Shown here piece by piece: positions 1 to 12,168 of a stretch of DNA of 64,000 bases. Under the pieces are notes generated by a model. That model searched no databases. It was given only the letters and a program-made list of their open reading frames with translations, and was not told the DNA's origin. Origin of the DNA: Alnus glutinosa (taxonomy: Eukaryota > Streptophyta > Magnoliopsida > Fagales > Betulaceae). The stretch spans positions 50,427,654 through 50,491,653 of the forward strand of contig NC_084886.1 of NCBI RefSeq assembly GCF_958979055.1, given 5' to 3'. The translations under genes were made by a program, and so were the position numbers. Numbering within the stretch: position 1 is the stretch's first letter; each line of letters starts with the position of its first letter.

Positions 1-1
1 G

Positions 2-3000
2 GATTCGGGAAGCACCCACAATTTCCTCAACCCTCAAATAGCCCATCAACTGGGATTGAAACCCAAAGAAGGAGGAATGAACGTAACAATGGCCAATAGG
101 GAGAAAATTAGCTGTACCGGGTTGTGTACATTGGTCTTAATTTGGCTACAAGGTGAGCCCTTCTTGGTTGATTTTTTTATACTAACTATGGATGTCTGTG
201 AAGTAGTCTTGGGTACACAGTGGCTACGCACATTAGGGCCAATTTGGTGGGATTTTACTATTTTGTTGATGAGGTTTAAATGGAAAATTAATGAATTGGA
301 GTTGAGAGGTATTCGGCCTCCAGTAAATCGGATAGTAGAGGAACAAGAGATTCAGAGGGAGCTGAAGAAAATAAGGTGCGGCTGGGTGTGCCACGTTCAA
401 CCCTGCCTAAAAAGGAACCATGCCCAGATGCGGTTACATGCAATTGTGCTTGGGGCTCAACAAACAGGAAAAGAATCGATGGACCAACAGGTTTCTATCA
501 TCTTGAGTGAGTTTGATGAATTATTCAAAGAACCACGGGGGTTATCCCCTACAAGAAGCCACGACCATCAAATTCGGTTGACACCTGGAAGTGGACCAAC
601 AAATGTCCGGCCCTATAGATATCCCTACTACCAAAAAATTGAAATTGAAAAAATGGTTTCTGCTTTGCTACAAACAGGGGTGGTTCAACCTAGCACTAGT
701 CCATATTCCTCACCGGTGTTATTAGTGAAGAAACATGATGGTTCGTGGAGACTTTGTGTAGATTATCGTGCTTTAAACCAGGTTACGGTGAAGGACAAAT
801 TTCCAATCCCCGTAATTGATGAGTTGCTCGACGAGCTTAGTGGAGCACAAGTGTTCTCCAAATTGGATCTCAGGTCTGGTTACCATCAGATTCGCATGGC
901 AACCGATGACATTGAGAAAACTGCATTCCGGACTCATCACGGTCACTATGAATTTCTAGTGATGCCATTTGGGTTAACCAATGCCCTCTCAACGTTTCAG
1001 GCTCTCATGAATGTAATTTTTTCTCACTTATTGCGAAGGTATGTCTTGGTATTTTTTGATGGAGTAATGCTACATATCATCCATTTGTCCTCCTTTTGTC
1101 CCCCCAAAATTGATGTGGCTCTTAAAATCACCATTGGATCAAAATCCAATAATGATCTATTATAAATTCAATGGTGATTTTAAGAGCCACGTCAATTTTG
1201 GGAGAATAAAAGGAGGACAAGGGAATGATATGTAGCATTACTCTTTTTGATGACATTTTAATATATAGCAAGACATGGGCTGAGCATCGGCTACATCTCC
1301 GAGAAGTGCTTGGAATTTTACAAACTAACCAACTGTTTGTACGACGAGAGAAGTGCCAATTTGGGCAAGGTTCGGTAAGCTATTTGGGTCACATGATTTC
1401 CAGTCAAGGTGTGGCTATGGATCCAGAAAAAATTGAAGCCATGGTGCAATGGCCCAAACCAACCAACATTAAGGCTCTAAGGGGATTTTTGGGGTTAACT
1501 GGCTACTACAGAAAATTTATTCAGGACTATGGAACAATTGCTGCACCTCTGACGCTGTTACTAAAAAAAGATGCTTTCATTTGGTCAAAAGCAGCCAGCC
1601 AAGCTTTCAACAATTTAAAACACGTCATGACTACAGGTTCAGTTCTTACCTTACCCGATTTCAACAAAACATTTGTGGTGGAATGCGATGCATCAGGCAC
1701 GGGAGTAGGGGCGGTCCTCATGCAAGAGTGTAGACCTATTGCCTTTTTCAGTCAGGCGATCAAAGGTAGAAATTTATCACTTTCCACCTATGAAAAAGAA
1801 ATGATGGCTCTTATTGCAGCAGTTCAAAAGTGGCATCCATATTTACTGGGACAACGCTTTGTAGTTCGAACCGATCAAAAGAGTCTACGTCACTTGTTGG
1901 AGCAAACCATTACTACTGATGCACATCAGAAATGGTTAGTGAAATTACTTGGATATGATTTTTCTATTGAGTATAAAAAGGGTTTAGAAAATTCAGCTGC
2001 AGATGACCTCTCCAGAATAGACCATGGGACATTAACAACATTGTCTCTCCCAGTGCCTCATTGGGTGGAACCTATTAAGGAAGAAATCAAGCAAGAAGAT
2101 GAGCTGAAAAAAATGGTGGAAAACATCCAACAGGGCACGGCTTCAAGGTCATGGGGTTTTAAATTCGGGTTGATATTTTATCAAGACCGCATCTATCTAC
2201 GCCCTCAATCCCTGCTAACAAAGGCCATAATTCACGAGTTCCATAGTGGATCGCATGAAGGGTTTCACAAAATGTGGCATCGCCTCAAATCAGTTTTTTA
2301 TTGGCCTGGAGCGTGTGCACAAGTAAAAGCATACCTAAGGGAGTGTGATGTGTGTCAGCGTAACAAAACTGAGCTCAGGTTACCAGCCGGGCTACTTCAA
2401 CCTTTGCCAATTCCCACCTCAATTTGGAGTGACATATCCATGGAGTTTATAGATGGGCTACCCAAGTCACAAGGTAAATCTGTTATCTTTGTGGTGGTAG
2501 ATAGATTGTCAAAGTATGCACATTTCAGGGCTTTGAAACATCCATATTCAGCCTCGTTAGTGGCTCAAGAGTTTTTTGACCAAATTTTCAAATTGCATGG
2601 AATGCCCTCATCTATTGTTTGTGATCGGGACCCAATTTTTACAAGCAATTTCTGGAAGGAGCTATTCTGTTTACAAGTACTAGTTTTAATTTTAGTTCGG
2701 CGTACCATCCCCAAACTGATGGACAAACTGAGGTAGTCAATAGAACCTTGGAAATATATTTACGATGCTTCACATGTGATAAACCAACAGAGTTGGTTCA
2801 ATGGTTACCATGGGTGGAATACACCTATAACACAAGTTGGCACTCTAGTACAGAGAAGACACCCTTTGAGTTGGTGTACGGTCGGCCTCCTCCAAATTTG
2901 GCTTTTTATATTTCAGGTACAGCTCGGGTGGAGGCAGTGGGAAAAACTTTGGAGGAATGAGATGAGATTTATTGGTGTTCGACTTAAGTTAGCACAAGCT

Positions 3001-3516
3001 CAAAATCGGATGAAACAGGTTTATGACAAGGGTCATACAGAGCGGGAATTTCAGGAGGAAGATTTGGTATATGTGCGCCTACAACCCTACAGGCAACACA
3101 CTGTGGCTAGGAGATTGAATTTGAAATTAGCAGCAAAGTATTATGGTCCCTATCATGTGATACAGAGGTTGGGAAAGGTAGCATACAAGCTGGAATTACC
3201 AGTGGAATCTAAAATACACCCGGTGTTTCATGTGTCTTTACTAAAAAAACATTTGGGGCCAACAACAACATTCAGCACTCAGTCGCCCAAGGCACCTTAT
3301 GCTGAACGTGTGATAGTTCCCCAAGCTATTTTGGATGTTCGAGGTACAGCTCACAAGAAGGAAGTCTTGGTTCACTGGCGCGGCTATAGTCCTGCAGATG
3401 CTACATGGGAGAAAAGCAACGTGATGGAGCAGCAATTTCCAGAAGTTATCCTTGAGGGCAAGGATTTTTTCAACAAAGGAGGAATGTTAGGGAATGAACA
3501 AGTAGAGGTTGATTGA
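2..3516 (+). pseudogene. Broken Gypsy pol polyprotein (protease-RT-RNase H-integrase-chromodomain)
   Basis: Frame 2 is open from the first bases, where Asp-Ser-Gly (2-10) is the aspartic protease active site, and runs through RT (motifs around 590-1060, including LVKK and [12 protein letters not shown]). RT is cut inside the FFDD active-site motif by the MITE. Reading resumes at about 1246 with DDILIYS in another frame, then RNase H (VECDASG near 1680, TDQKS near 1870), the integrase HHCC zinc region (2235-2365) and the integrase core (DGLPK near 2450, VCDRDP near 2620). A frameshift falls near 2670-2700 and a second near 2955, after which the integrase C-terminus and a chromodomain (VHWRGY near 3370, ATWE near 3400) run to a stop at 3516. 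Apart from the MITE and frameshifts the domains are well kept. Confidence 0.9.
1062..1243. mobile_element. Foldback MITE, Mutator-like, copy A, inside RT
   Basis: This 182-bp insert begins GAGTAATGCTACATATCAT and ends with the inverse complement. Almost the whole length pairs with itself, for example GGCTCTTAAAATCACCATT against its partner near 1170-1190. It is flanked by a perfect 9-bp duplication, tttttgatg at 1053-1061 and 1244-1252, which is the Mutator-superfamily size. Removing the insert and one duplicate restores the RT frame, so the border is secure. A second copy lies at 16500-16682. Confidence 0.93.
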
Positions 3517-4051
3517 GTCGGGTATCTGGGGTATTAGAATAGGAGTCTTATGTCTATGTTATTGCTTTGTTATTGAGTTGTTATTAGTACTGTTTGGGTA
3601 GGATTCTTGCTGGATAGTTTCTGTTATTAATATTTATTAGGAGTCTTGCTCTCTCAACGTGGCCAATGTTGACAGCAAGAGTAGATATATGCAGTAGGTA
3701 TCTTTAGCTTTATCTGCATGGTTATGTTATTGCTTTCAATTAGCTTAGTAGAGTCCTATGTTAATACTTTATCTTAGATAAGCTTTACAGTGTTAGTGTT
3801 GAGGAAGGAATGTTCCGTCTGTGGTTCAATCCTATTAAGGTTATTCATCTATTTAAAGAGATGAACGTTGTTTATTAAAGGTATCAAATAATTAATCCAA
3901 ACTTTGTGTTTGACAAAGAGTCACAGGATCCTCTAATTTCCTACCACTAGTTCTTTCAAAATTAGCAAAATAGGTAAGAACAAGAAGCAAGATTCTGCTT
4001 CTATTCTTCCCGAAGGTCGAGTTACTAGATCCGTTACGAAATCATGTAACA
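3485..4051 (+). repeat. Candidate 3' LTR of the Gypsy element
   Basis: The sequence after the purine tract AACAAAGGAGGAA starts TGTTAG and a possible end TGTAACA lies at 4045-4051, giving matching TG..CA termini and about 567 bp. The pol reading frame overlaps the LTR start by about 30 bases, as is usual in chromoviruses. The 5' LTR is not in the window, so the right border is a guess. Confidence 0.45.
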
Positions 4052-7000
4052 TATTATTGTTAGAATATTAAGTAAATAATTAAATTCACTCTTTTTCTCA
4101 TAAGCTTTTGAAATAACTGGTAATTTAACAAAGTATCCGAGCAAATAGAGGCGGACCCATGCTATTGGGTGTGGGGTGGGGTGAGAGAGCCTCAGCCCTC
4201 CCAAAATTTTTAATTTTTTTTTTTTTTTCTTCACAAACTCTAAATGTATTATTCCCTTCCCCCAAATTTTTTTTTTTTTTGCCCCCTCACATTAGATTTT
4301 TTGATTCCGCCTGTAACAATAGGGATATTCCAGTTAAATATTTTATGTGTTAGACCTTACTTATTTATATATAAACTCTTTTCACCTGCACCAGACGCAC
4401 GCCTTCAAATTTTTGTCACTCTCTAGTCGTAAATGGAAAACCTATAAAACCCGTTGGTAAATAAGCATTTGACTTAGGTGATGATTAGAAAAGTTAGTTT
4501 GACACCATTTTGATGGGCGAAGAATTCTCGTAATTACATCAAGTAGAAGAAGAAAAACGATGAGAATATATCATGAAAATGAAGTCTATAGAACCTTAAT
4601 TATATTGTTTGGCAATGGAAGGAAAATAAGAGAAAAACGTGTAGAAAAAATAGAGTAGAGGTTGTGTTATTATTAATTAATTTTGTTAAACTATTAATTA
4701 AAATCACTCCTCTTATGAGAAGAGATTCTCAGTTCAAAGGGATGGATTATTAATTATTGCCATATCACTATCTATTTTGCACCTTAATTACGCATTATGT
4801 TTTTTCTTTTGCTTCTTTCTCAATTGATTGGACTTTCACATTAATGTCACCAAGATCTTCTTCACACAATATCTACGACAGTGTGACATCGTTTGATTGA
4901 TTCAATAAAATAATATTGATTTAATCCAATTATAAGATTTACTTAACACGTGAAGATAAATTGTAAATTACCTCAATTCTAGGAGTCCAATTAAGTTCGA
5001 ATGGCTCGACCAAGAAAAATTGGATAATTATCAGAAAATTATAGACATGTACAATTAGGGTATGCAATTGTTGAAAATGACTTGGGAATCCAAAACGAAC
5101 CTAATACAAAACATAAAATTTACAAATTAGAATCGAAAAATTTTACCCATTTAATTAAATGGATTGAGTTAGAGTTGATATATATAATTTTATACTATCC
5201 CTGCATTTGCACAACCCGAAGTCGACATAAGACATTTAAGACTTTCAATTCTTTTACATAACCCGCAAATCCAACATGAAATTAACGGATTCAGATTGAG
5301 AGTCTCATTCGTTTAATTAAATGAACTGAATTAAAATTCATCTATATAATTTTAGATTCTTATACTAATGTCTTGACACAATCCGTACCCGACAAGCGAA
5401 CATGAGTCGTCACCCCATATAAAACTACATTTATATTGTACCAAAAAAAAAAAAAAAGAGAATGCTAAACCCTTTTAACTTTTTTTTTTTCTTTTTTTTG
5501 TAATTTATCAACACGTGCCAACATGTGATTCAATGGTGTTAAAAAATTATTTTTAATGACTGTCGTTGCTACATTCATTCACATAAATGTCGAACAAGTA
5601 GTAAAAGAAATTGATACATATTTGTAGACAATGCCATCACATTGCCATGAACCGTAATTATTGACTCTAATTATCGCCGACAGTAGGAGCTGAGGTTTAG
5701 GGAAAGATTTAAATGTTTCACCATCTCATTGACAAATTTGAAAGAGCAGAAGCAAAAGATTCAAAGACAGTAATGGAGTAGATAACTACGTTTGGAAAGA
5801 AAAGGACCTCCATCATGATGTGGGGTGCCCCCATCCATCAACCACTTTATTAAACCCTAGTGCTAAACACCTTAGACAAAAACAATAAGGATATGAGTGA
5901 AGTTCAATGCACTATATATATTTATATAATACAATATAGAAGAAATAAATAAAAAAATAAAAAATAGGAGGGTCTATTTTATGTCGAGGATTGGCGGAGT
6001 GGACAGTGGAGGAGTTTCCACAGCACGCTAACCAAGAGGAATGTTTGCGGGACCCAAAGAGGGGGGGGAATGCCGGTCAAGCTCTAGGGCTTCTTTGTCT
6101 TTAAATAGTGACAAAGAAGTAGAATATGGGGGGCACGGAGAGCAATGATAATTCATGGAAATGGAGCACATGACCCTTTAACTGTGAGTGGCTACAAAAC
6201 TGTCAAAAAGAAACCTTTAGGTGAGGCACTGTTGTGGAGACAGTTCAAATTCATTTTGAACAAAAAAGAAAAAGAAAATAGGGTTTAGTTATCTTTCTCA
6301 ATATTATAGTTTTAAATCACTTTCATAATTAGTTTATTTGTTTTTTTTTTTTTTTTGCTTCTTATTTTTATGGTATTTGAAGTGGTACTATGGCATGCAT
6401 GTGAAGAAATAGTTTATGCGCCATACCTAGTCATTCGATCTGGTAGTTCTTCACATCCTATTGCTTCATGAAGGTGCTTTTAATGGGTGGGAGAATCTCT
6501 ACGACCCAGATGGTGCTGAGAAAAGACCTGACATTTCTGACCTGTTGGCAAGCAAAAAGAGAAAAAGAGAAAAGGGAAAGAGAGAGAGACAGAGACAGAG
6601 AGGGAAACTTTTGCTGTAAAGGATTGACAGCCATCATTCAACCTCACTTTTAAGTCCATGGAAATAAATAATCCATATATAATTACCAACAATCAAGCCA
6701 CAAGATCCCAGTGTAACTAAAAATAAACAAAAGTCGATATATAAGTCATTTGTTCAATATATATATATAAATTACGTACTAGCTCTTGCCACCTAAAACA
6801 TCATGGACCATTATTAATTTGTAGCAAGCTAGATCATCATCAAGAACATGATACACTGCACCCTTCGCTGTGGTAGAAGAATCATTGGAACAAGATGATC
6901 ATCATCAAGGTTTTCTCTTCTGAATGAAGCCCTAAAAGAGATATATATCGTTTTTTCTAGTCCTCTTGTTCTATATATATCCTTTACACAGCTTCCCGTG

Positions 7001-7246
7001 ACAGTAGTTTTGACACACCCTTTTGAAGCCAACCTAAAATAAAGCTTCAAACATCCACATTGATCATAGTGCCATGAAAGACAAAAGGCAAAGAAGTAGT
7101 ACAGATCAGGAAAAGAAAGAAAAGAAACCCATGTACCCTATTTGTTAGTTTTGATTACCTCAAAACAAGTCACCCACCAAAAAAGAAGGAAATTAAACAA
7201 ATTAAAGCAACCATCCATTAATTTCTCTCTTTTCGAGCTTTATTTA
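4052..7246. other. Spacer with degenerate repeats, no gene seen
   Basis: AT-rich DNA between the Gypsy element and the Dof gene. It opens with a TGTTAGAATATT piece (4058-4069) resembling fragments near 41000 and 63600. 5150-5400 holds two diverged copies of a segment containing ACAACCCG/ACAATCCG, probably old LTR sequence. 6089-6119 has a short inverted repeat CTTCTTTGTC/GACAAAGAAG. 6560-6605 is a purine tract. The part from about 6480 onward may include the Dof 3' UTR. No open frame here resembles a protein. Confidence 0.6.
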
Positions 7247-8548
7247 CTACCATGATCCTCCTCCTAACATCCCATTCCAATAGCCAGCAGAATCTCCCTG
7301 CCCTCTATTCTGCTCAAACTCGCTCGTGGATGGAACCTGTTTCAAATCATCAATAGGAAACAAGAGCCTTGCACCACTCTCTTGCACTCCCTGAAGAGAA
7401 CTCCCATACCCGCCTTCAAAACCCTCGAGAGAAAAATTGAGCGTTGGCTTGAATTCTTGCATAGGAAACCCAGATGAATATATTGAGCTGGAATCGGATA
7501 CTGGCATCGGCATGAAAGAACTAAACCCTCTTGAAGTGATCCCATGAGTAGTAGTACTACTCTTGAGCAGCTCCATGGCTGAGAGTTGATGAGATGACGT
7601 GGAGGATGGGCTAGGGTTTTGAGAAGCAGAGTGAGGGAAACTTGGTGGGTAAGCTAGGTTAAGATCTTGGCCTTGAGGGATCTTCGGGTTTTGAGAAGCA
7701 GAGTGAGGGAAAGTAGTTGTTGGGGTAAGATGATCAGGGAGCTTCTTTGATGGTGATGATGATGAAGTTGATCTCTTGTTCTTCCTTGAACCTCCTCCAA
7801 CAGGAACATTTCTTAAAGAACCACCTTCAGTCCAATACCTTCTACAAGTCTTGCAGAAGTATCTTGGCTGAGAGAGACTGTAGTTATTGTAGTAACAAAA
7901 CTTTGTATTTGTCGAATTGCACCTTGGACAGTTCAAAGCTTGATCTTTTTGTGGCCTTGCCCTCATAGGCCTTGAATTATTACCCTCCATGGGTGGTTTA
8001 ACCACTCCAATTCCCTGAAATCGAAAAAAAGAAAAAAAGAAAAGGAAGGACAGGAAAAGGCCATAAGCTGATCAAAACAAAAGTTTAAAAAAAAAAAAAA
8101 AAATGGAATTTAAAGAGAAGGAAACAAACAAAGACAAAGCAAACGAGGAAGCTGCTTTACACTTTGAGGATTACACCAGCAATAAAAACAAATTATATTA
8201 ACTTTTCTGGGGGTGCTTTATCAGATGGTGGAGAAAAAGAAAGAAAAAAAAGTGAAGTACTACTGTCAAGAACAAAATGAAAGATCTTAGAAGACAGACA
8301 GCAACACGGATTCAAGTATTAGTGGGGGGCTGAGCTGAACAACATCATCTCATGGGGGAAAAAAAAAGGTAAAGACTTTTAAAACAAAGCAATCAGAGAG
8401 AAGAAAAAAAAAAAAAAATCAAACCCCAAACCAAAATATTCTTTGTTGGCTTTGAAAACCCCAAGCCCAGAAGAAATAAAATTCATAATTTCATACAGGA
8501 AGATTTTGAAAAAAGTCTCTTTACCTGTGGCCACTGAGCTGTATCCAT
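7247..8548 (-). CDS. Dof-type zinc finger transcription factor (two exons)
   Basis: Plant-specific DNA-binding factor expected in the nucleus, recognising AAAG cores through one C2C2 zinc finger. Exon 1 is 8525-8548 and encodes MDTAQWPQ; a phase-0 intron (8015-8524, GT/AG) follows; exon 2 is 8014-7247, ending at TAG. The protein is 263 aa. The Dof domain ([20 protein letters not shown], then [12 protein letters not shown]) occupies about residues 35-90 with all four cysteines and the basic RKNKRS tail. The rest is rich in Ser/Pro, and the C-terminus keeps the subgroup motifs [10 protein letters not shown] and [11 protein letters not shown]. The short first exon and start peptide resemble Arabidopsis DOF1.8/DOF4.6; this is from memory, so no symbol is given. 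FPHSASQNP occurs twice (7614-7640 and 7686-7712). The MVKPP start inside exon 2 is not used because exon 1 fits the family. Confidence 0.93.
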
Positions 8549-8699
8549 GGATTACGAGTTAGAAAAAAAGAAGAGAAAAAGCTATGGTCTTCCAGGAGAT
8601 GAAAATCACCCGCTTTTCAAGCTGATTGTCTTAAAGCAAGATGGGAACACTAGAGAAATGGTATATGTGGTGGTTCCATGTGGTCGCCAACTATATCCC

Positions 8700-8724
8700 A
8701 GAGAGAGAGAGAGAGAGAGGGGGG
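8700..8724. repeat. GA microsatellite upstream of Dof
   Basis: About ten AG units followed by a G run, 150 bp upstream of the Dof start codon. On the gene strand it is a CT tract, common in plant 5' leaders and core promoters. Whether it is transcribed is not visible. Confidence 0.85.
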
Positions 8725-8760
8725 TCAGTTTTGTCATTTGCACTCTTTAGTCTTTAGGGA

Positions 8761-9639
8761 ATAGTTTCTTTTATTTTTTAATAGGTGATGATCTCAGATT
8801 AACATCTAAGTCTGTCCATGCTATCAAAGTTTCGAGATCCATAATGAAGCCAATGGATTTTCTCAAATCTATAATGCATAAGCTAATTTGTACCTATATA
8901 TTTTCATCATATTTCAATCAAAATCTTAAGCTTCGTTATGTTTTATATGCTCGAAACAAAAAAATAAACAAACAATTTAAACATAAAATACTTTTAAAAA
9001 TATAAAAACAACATTCACCTTTATTATGTTAACAAATTTTCAATTAAAAAAAAAAAAAAAAAACCCGTAGTCACATGAACGAAAATGAATCCAAATTTCA
9101 TAAATTGTTAACAATCCGAGTGGCAAGTGTGAAAGAGCTATTATGAGACCTACCAGATCCGGCAGATAGACGAGTTGCCTAAAATTTGTTCAAACATATA
9201 AATTTTATAAGAACTTTCTCACATTTGCTACCGATTCGAAAAATAAAATTGTTAAAATTTTTATCGAATAAAAAGCATATAAGTTATACTCTTCATACTT
9301 ATTTATCGCATCCATTTAACACTAGCCGATGAAATATTTTTTGTTTTTATTATTATTATTTTCTTAAAGTAACTTACCTTAGAAGCCAGGTAAAAACACA
9401 TCAAGTCGGTCTATATAAAATGGTATAATAAAGGGGGGGTAAAGAATTGTCTAGACGCATGCAACGCAAAAGTCACCTGACTATTTTAATTTTCAGTTAG
9501 TCAATCTTATTCTTTGTGGACTTTAGTGACTTTTTCCTGACCGGGAACGAGGAATGAATAGGGACATGATTCTTGCCCTTGTCCTTCTTTTCAATATTTT
9601 ATTTTATTTTATTTTTATTTTTTGGTAAAGTGTAAAATA
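8761..9639. other. Spacer, no gene seen
   Basis: AT-rich upstream region of the Dof gene. Segment 9115-9245 (GGCAAGTGTG.. CAAACATATAA..CTTTCTCA) is a diverged relative of 14335-14440, so both are pieces of one dispersed repeat of unknown class. No coding signal. Confidence 0.5.
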
Positions 9640-9986
9640 AGTCCATAAAATTGGTTTAATTTACAAATCGTTTCACGTGGTATCATAGGAAATTCAGAGG
9701 CCTTTGAGGTATGTAAAAAAAAAAATTACTTCATATATAGGGGCAATTTTTTTTTTTTTTTTACATGTCCACACAAGAGGGGGAGGGAGATTCGAACTAG
9801 TGACCTCCGCTTCATGAAGCATGGTCCTCAGTTCATTGAGCTACCTCCTTAGGGACATATAGAGTCAAATTTCTGTTAAAACATTTGTTGAATTCCATTA
9901 AGTGTCACGTTAGCGTCAATTAAATGACGATACATGTCACTCTTAATATATATATATATATATAAAAACCTAAAAGAAAAGAAAAA

Positions 9987-10020
<34 letters not shown>

Positions 10021-10430
10021 AGGAAAGAGATAGCTGCCCAACATGGGTTGGGGGTAACTTGCAGACTGCTCCCAAAGGTTGGGGTGGCCTATCAGGCTGG
10101 GGGTAGTTTTCAGGCCACCCATTTCCTTATTTTATTTAATTTTCTTTCTCTCTTTTCTTTTCTTCTTTTTTTTTTTAAAAAAAAGAAGTTTTTTTTAGTT
10201 TGATATATTTATATATTTTAAATTTTTTTATTAGAGTAACACACGTCGTTATTTGATTGGCGCTAACATGGCACCTAATGAAATTGGTTAAATGTTTTAA
10301 CATAATTTGATTTCAGGAATTAAATTTTTTTTTGACATACCTCAAGGACCTTTGAATTGACGTTGATACCACATGAACTGATTTAAAAATTAAGTCAATC
10401 ACAAAGACTGATTTTATATTTTTCTCTTTT
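9640..10430. mobile_element. Long-inverted-repeat element with GC-rich core (E1)
   Basis: Left arm (9655-9950) and right arm (10205-10425) are inverted copies containing CATGTCACTCTTAAT and its diverged partner near 10225. Between them lie a long A tract (9975-10020), a GC-rich core (10020-10130) with GGGGTGGCC and GGCCACCC in inverted order, and a T tract. Same design as 12786-13376, 15840-16312 and 56120-56953. Ends are approximate; no transposase is present. Long arms suggest a Mutator-type non-autonomous element. Confidence 0.6.
9745..9855 (-). mobile_element. tRNA-derived SINE nested in E1
   Basis: Read on the minus strand, the segment has a tRNA-like box A (GTAGCTCAATGAACTGAGG) and box B (AGTTCGAATCTCC) about 45 bases apart, then a short body and an A-rich tail (the T run at 9747-9762 on the plus strand). 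Flanks CATATATAGG (left) and CATATAGAG (right) are a possible imperfect target duplication. It interrupts the left arm of E1, so it is the younger insertion. Confidence 0.6.
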
Positions 10431-12117
10431 TTTTCAAATAAATTTCTTTGCCGGAGAGGGTGAGAGCGCGCATGTGATATTGTAGGTCAGTTTCGAGGTT
10501 GAATGAACCTTGTGAGTTGTGGCCACAGAGCTCCCTTTTGTTTTGGAAAATTACATTTATCACTTTTTAACTACCAATTAATTTATAATGTTTTATCCAA
10601 ACTCTCAATTTGAACAATATCCCTCCAACTAATGATGTTGCACTATCTCATTTTCTACACAGAAATTTAGAAAAAAATAAAAATAAATAAAGGAAAATGA
10701 AAGTACTGAAATTTGTCTTTGTTATTTTTCTGATTTTTTGCTTTTTTCTTTTTCTTTTTTCTGTAACTTCTATCAATTATTTATGGTTCAACTGATCAAT
10801 CTACTTCAAGTTCTTAAAATCATAAAGAGAAAATTGCTCTGAAAGTCTCTCACCATGATTCAACAATAGTGCACACCATAATAAATAATTTAATGCATTT
10901 TAAACCTAAAGAAATTAATAAGCCTTTACATATTTTTCCCCCAAATTAAAGAAAAAAGTATAATAAAAAAATGAGAAAAGAAAGAAAGTGACAAGAACAA
11001 CTGCGTACGTGTTGGATCCATGTAGGGTGCTTCATGTGGTCTGTGGATGGTATTTTCACTATTTTCGTGATAAGGACTTCCTCCAAAGCTGAGTGCATGG
11101 TGTTCTCTAAGGGGAAAAGTTACACGTATCAAAGTATCAATTGAGCATAATTTCTTAATCATAATACATATATATTCTTTTTGTCTTTCTTTCTTTCTTT
11201 CTTTCTTTTTTTTTTTTAAAAAAAAAAGTAGTCTTTTTGTCATTTTAGTACACAGCAGTACTCCAATGAATCAGAGAAAAGTCACGTAGAAATTAAGAAG
11301 AAAAGGTGGTTTTTAAAGTTCAAAGTTGAAACTGAGTCATCTTTGAGAGTTTCCCTTCAACAGTTGGTGTGAACATGGTTTAACAAAATAAGATTATAAT
11401 TGGATTATAATTAAGAATTTTATTCAATTCAATCTATGAAATTGATAAACATCCTTAAAACGTGATAAAAAAGAAAGAAAGATATGCATATAATAATTAC
11501 ATGCTTTAAAAAGGATATCAATTTAATTATTTAATACGCTAAGTTATAAAAATTTATAATTTAAAGAACAAATTTAAGCAAAATATATCTCCCTCGAATG
11601 CAAAAACAAAATTCAATGTTTAAATATTTGATCACCAAAAGAGAACTTTTCATCATCCTTTTTTTTTCTCAAAAGGATATGCTATAGTATGATCACTGTT
11701 CATTATTATTTCATTCATTTATATATCCTTTATTTATTTATTTATTTTAAAGGTTAATATTAGAAATTATATTTTTATTTTACAACTATTTCATAATATT
11801 GACGTAACATTTTCAGCAAACTTTTGAGTCAATTGTTGAAAAAAAAATATATATTGATTGAGACTTAGTATTATATTATAATTATAAAATAAAATGTGAT
11901 ATATAACATTACTCAATAATAATAATAATAATAAATTAGTCTGCTTTGTTCGATAGCCTTTTTTTTTTTTTTTCTTATTTGTTTTTGGTTGTAGTTTTTT
12001 TTTGATATACTAACAAAAAAACGTAAAACACTTGCAAAAACTTCAAAACAATTTTTATCTTTATATTACATTATAAAAAAAAAAATAATAATAAAAAAAA
12101 AAAAAAAAAAAAAAAAA

Positions 12118-12168
<51 letters not shown>

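Larger units (their letters stand above)
1..4051 (+). mobile_element. Ty3/Gypsy chromovirus LTR retrotransposon, 5' part outside window
   Basis: The element enters from the left edge inside the pol region and runs through protease end, reverse transcriptase, RNase H, integrase and a C-terminal chromodomain, the order typical of plant chromoviruses. A polypurine tract near 3476-3484 precedes a candidate 3' LTR starting TGTTAG. Gag, primer-binding site and 5' LTR lie outside the window, so LTR identity and target-site duplication cannot be tested. A MITE at 1062-1243 and two later frameshifts make this copy non-autonomous. The chromodomain suggests a Tekay- or Reina-like clade; which one is not decided. 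Confidence 0.9.

Noticed and set aside
10926..11243. 105-codon frame on the minus strand
   Set aside because: Lysine/Phe-rich from simple repeats; no homology signal.
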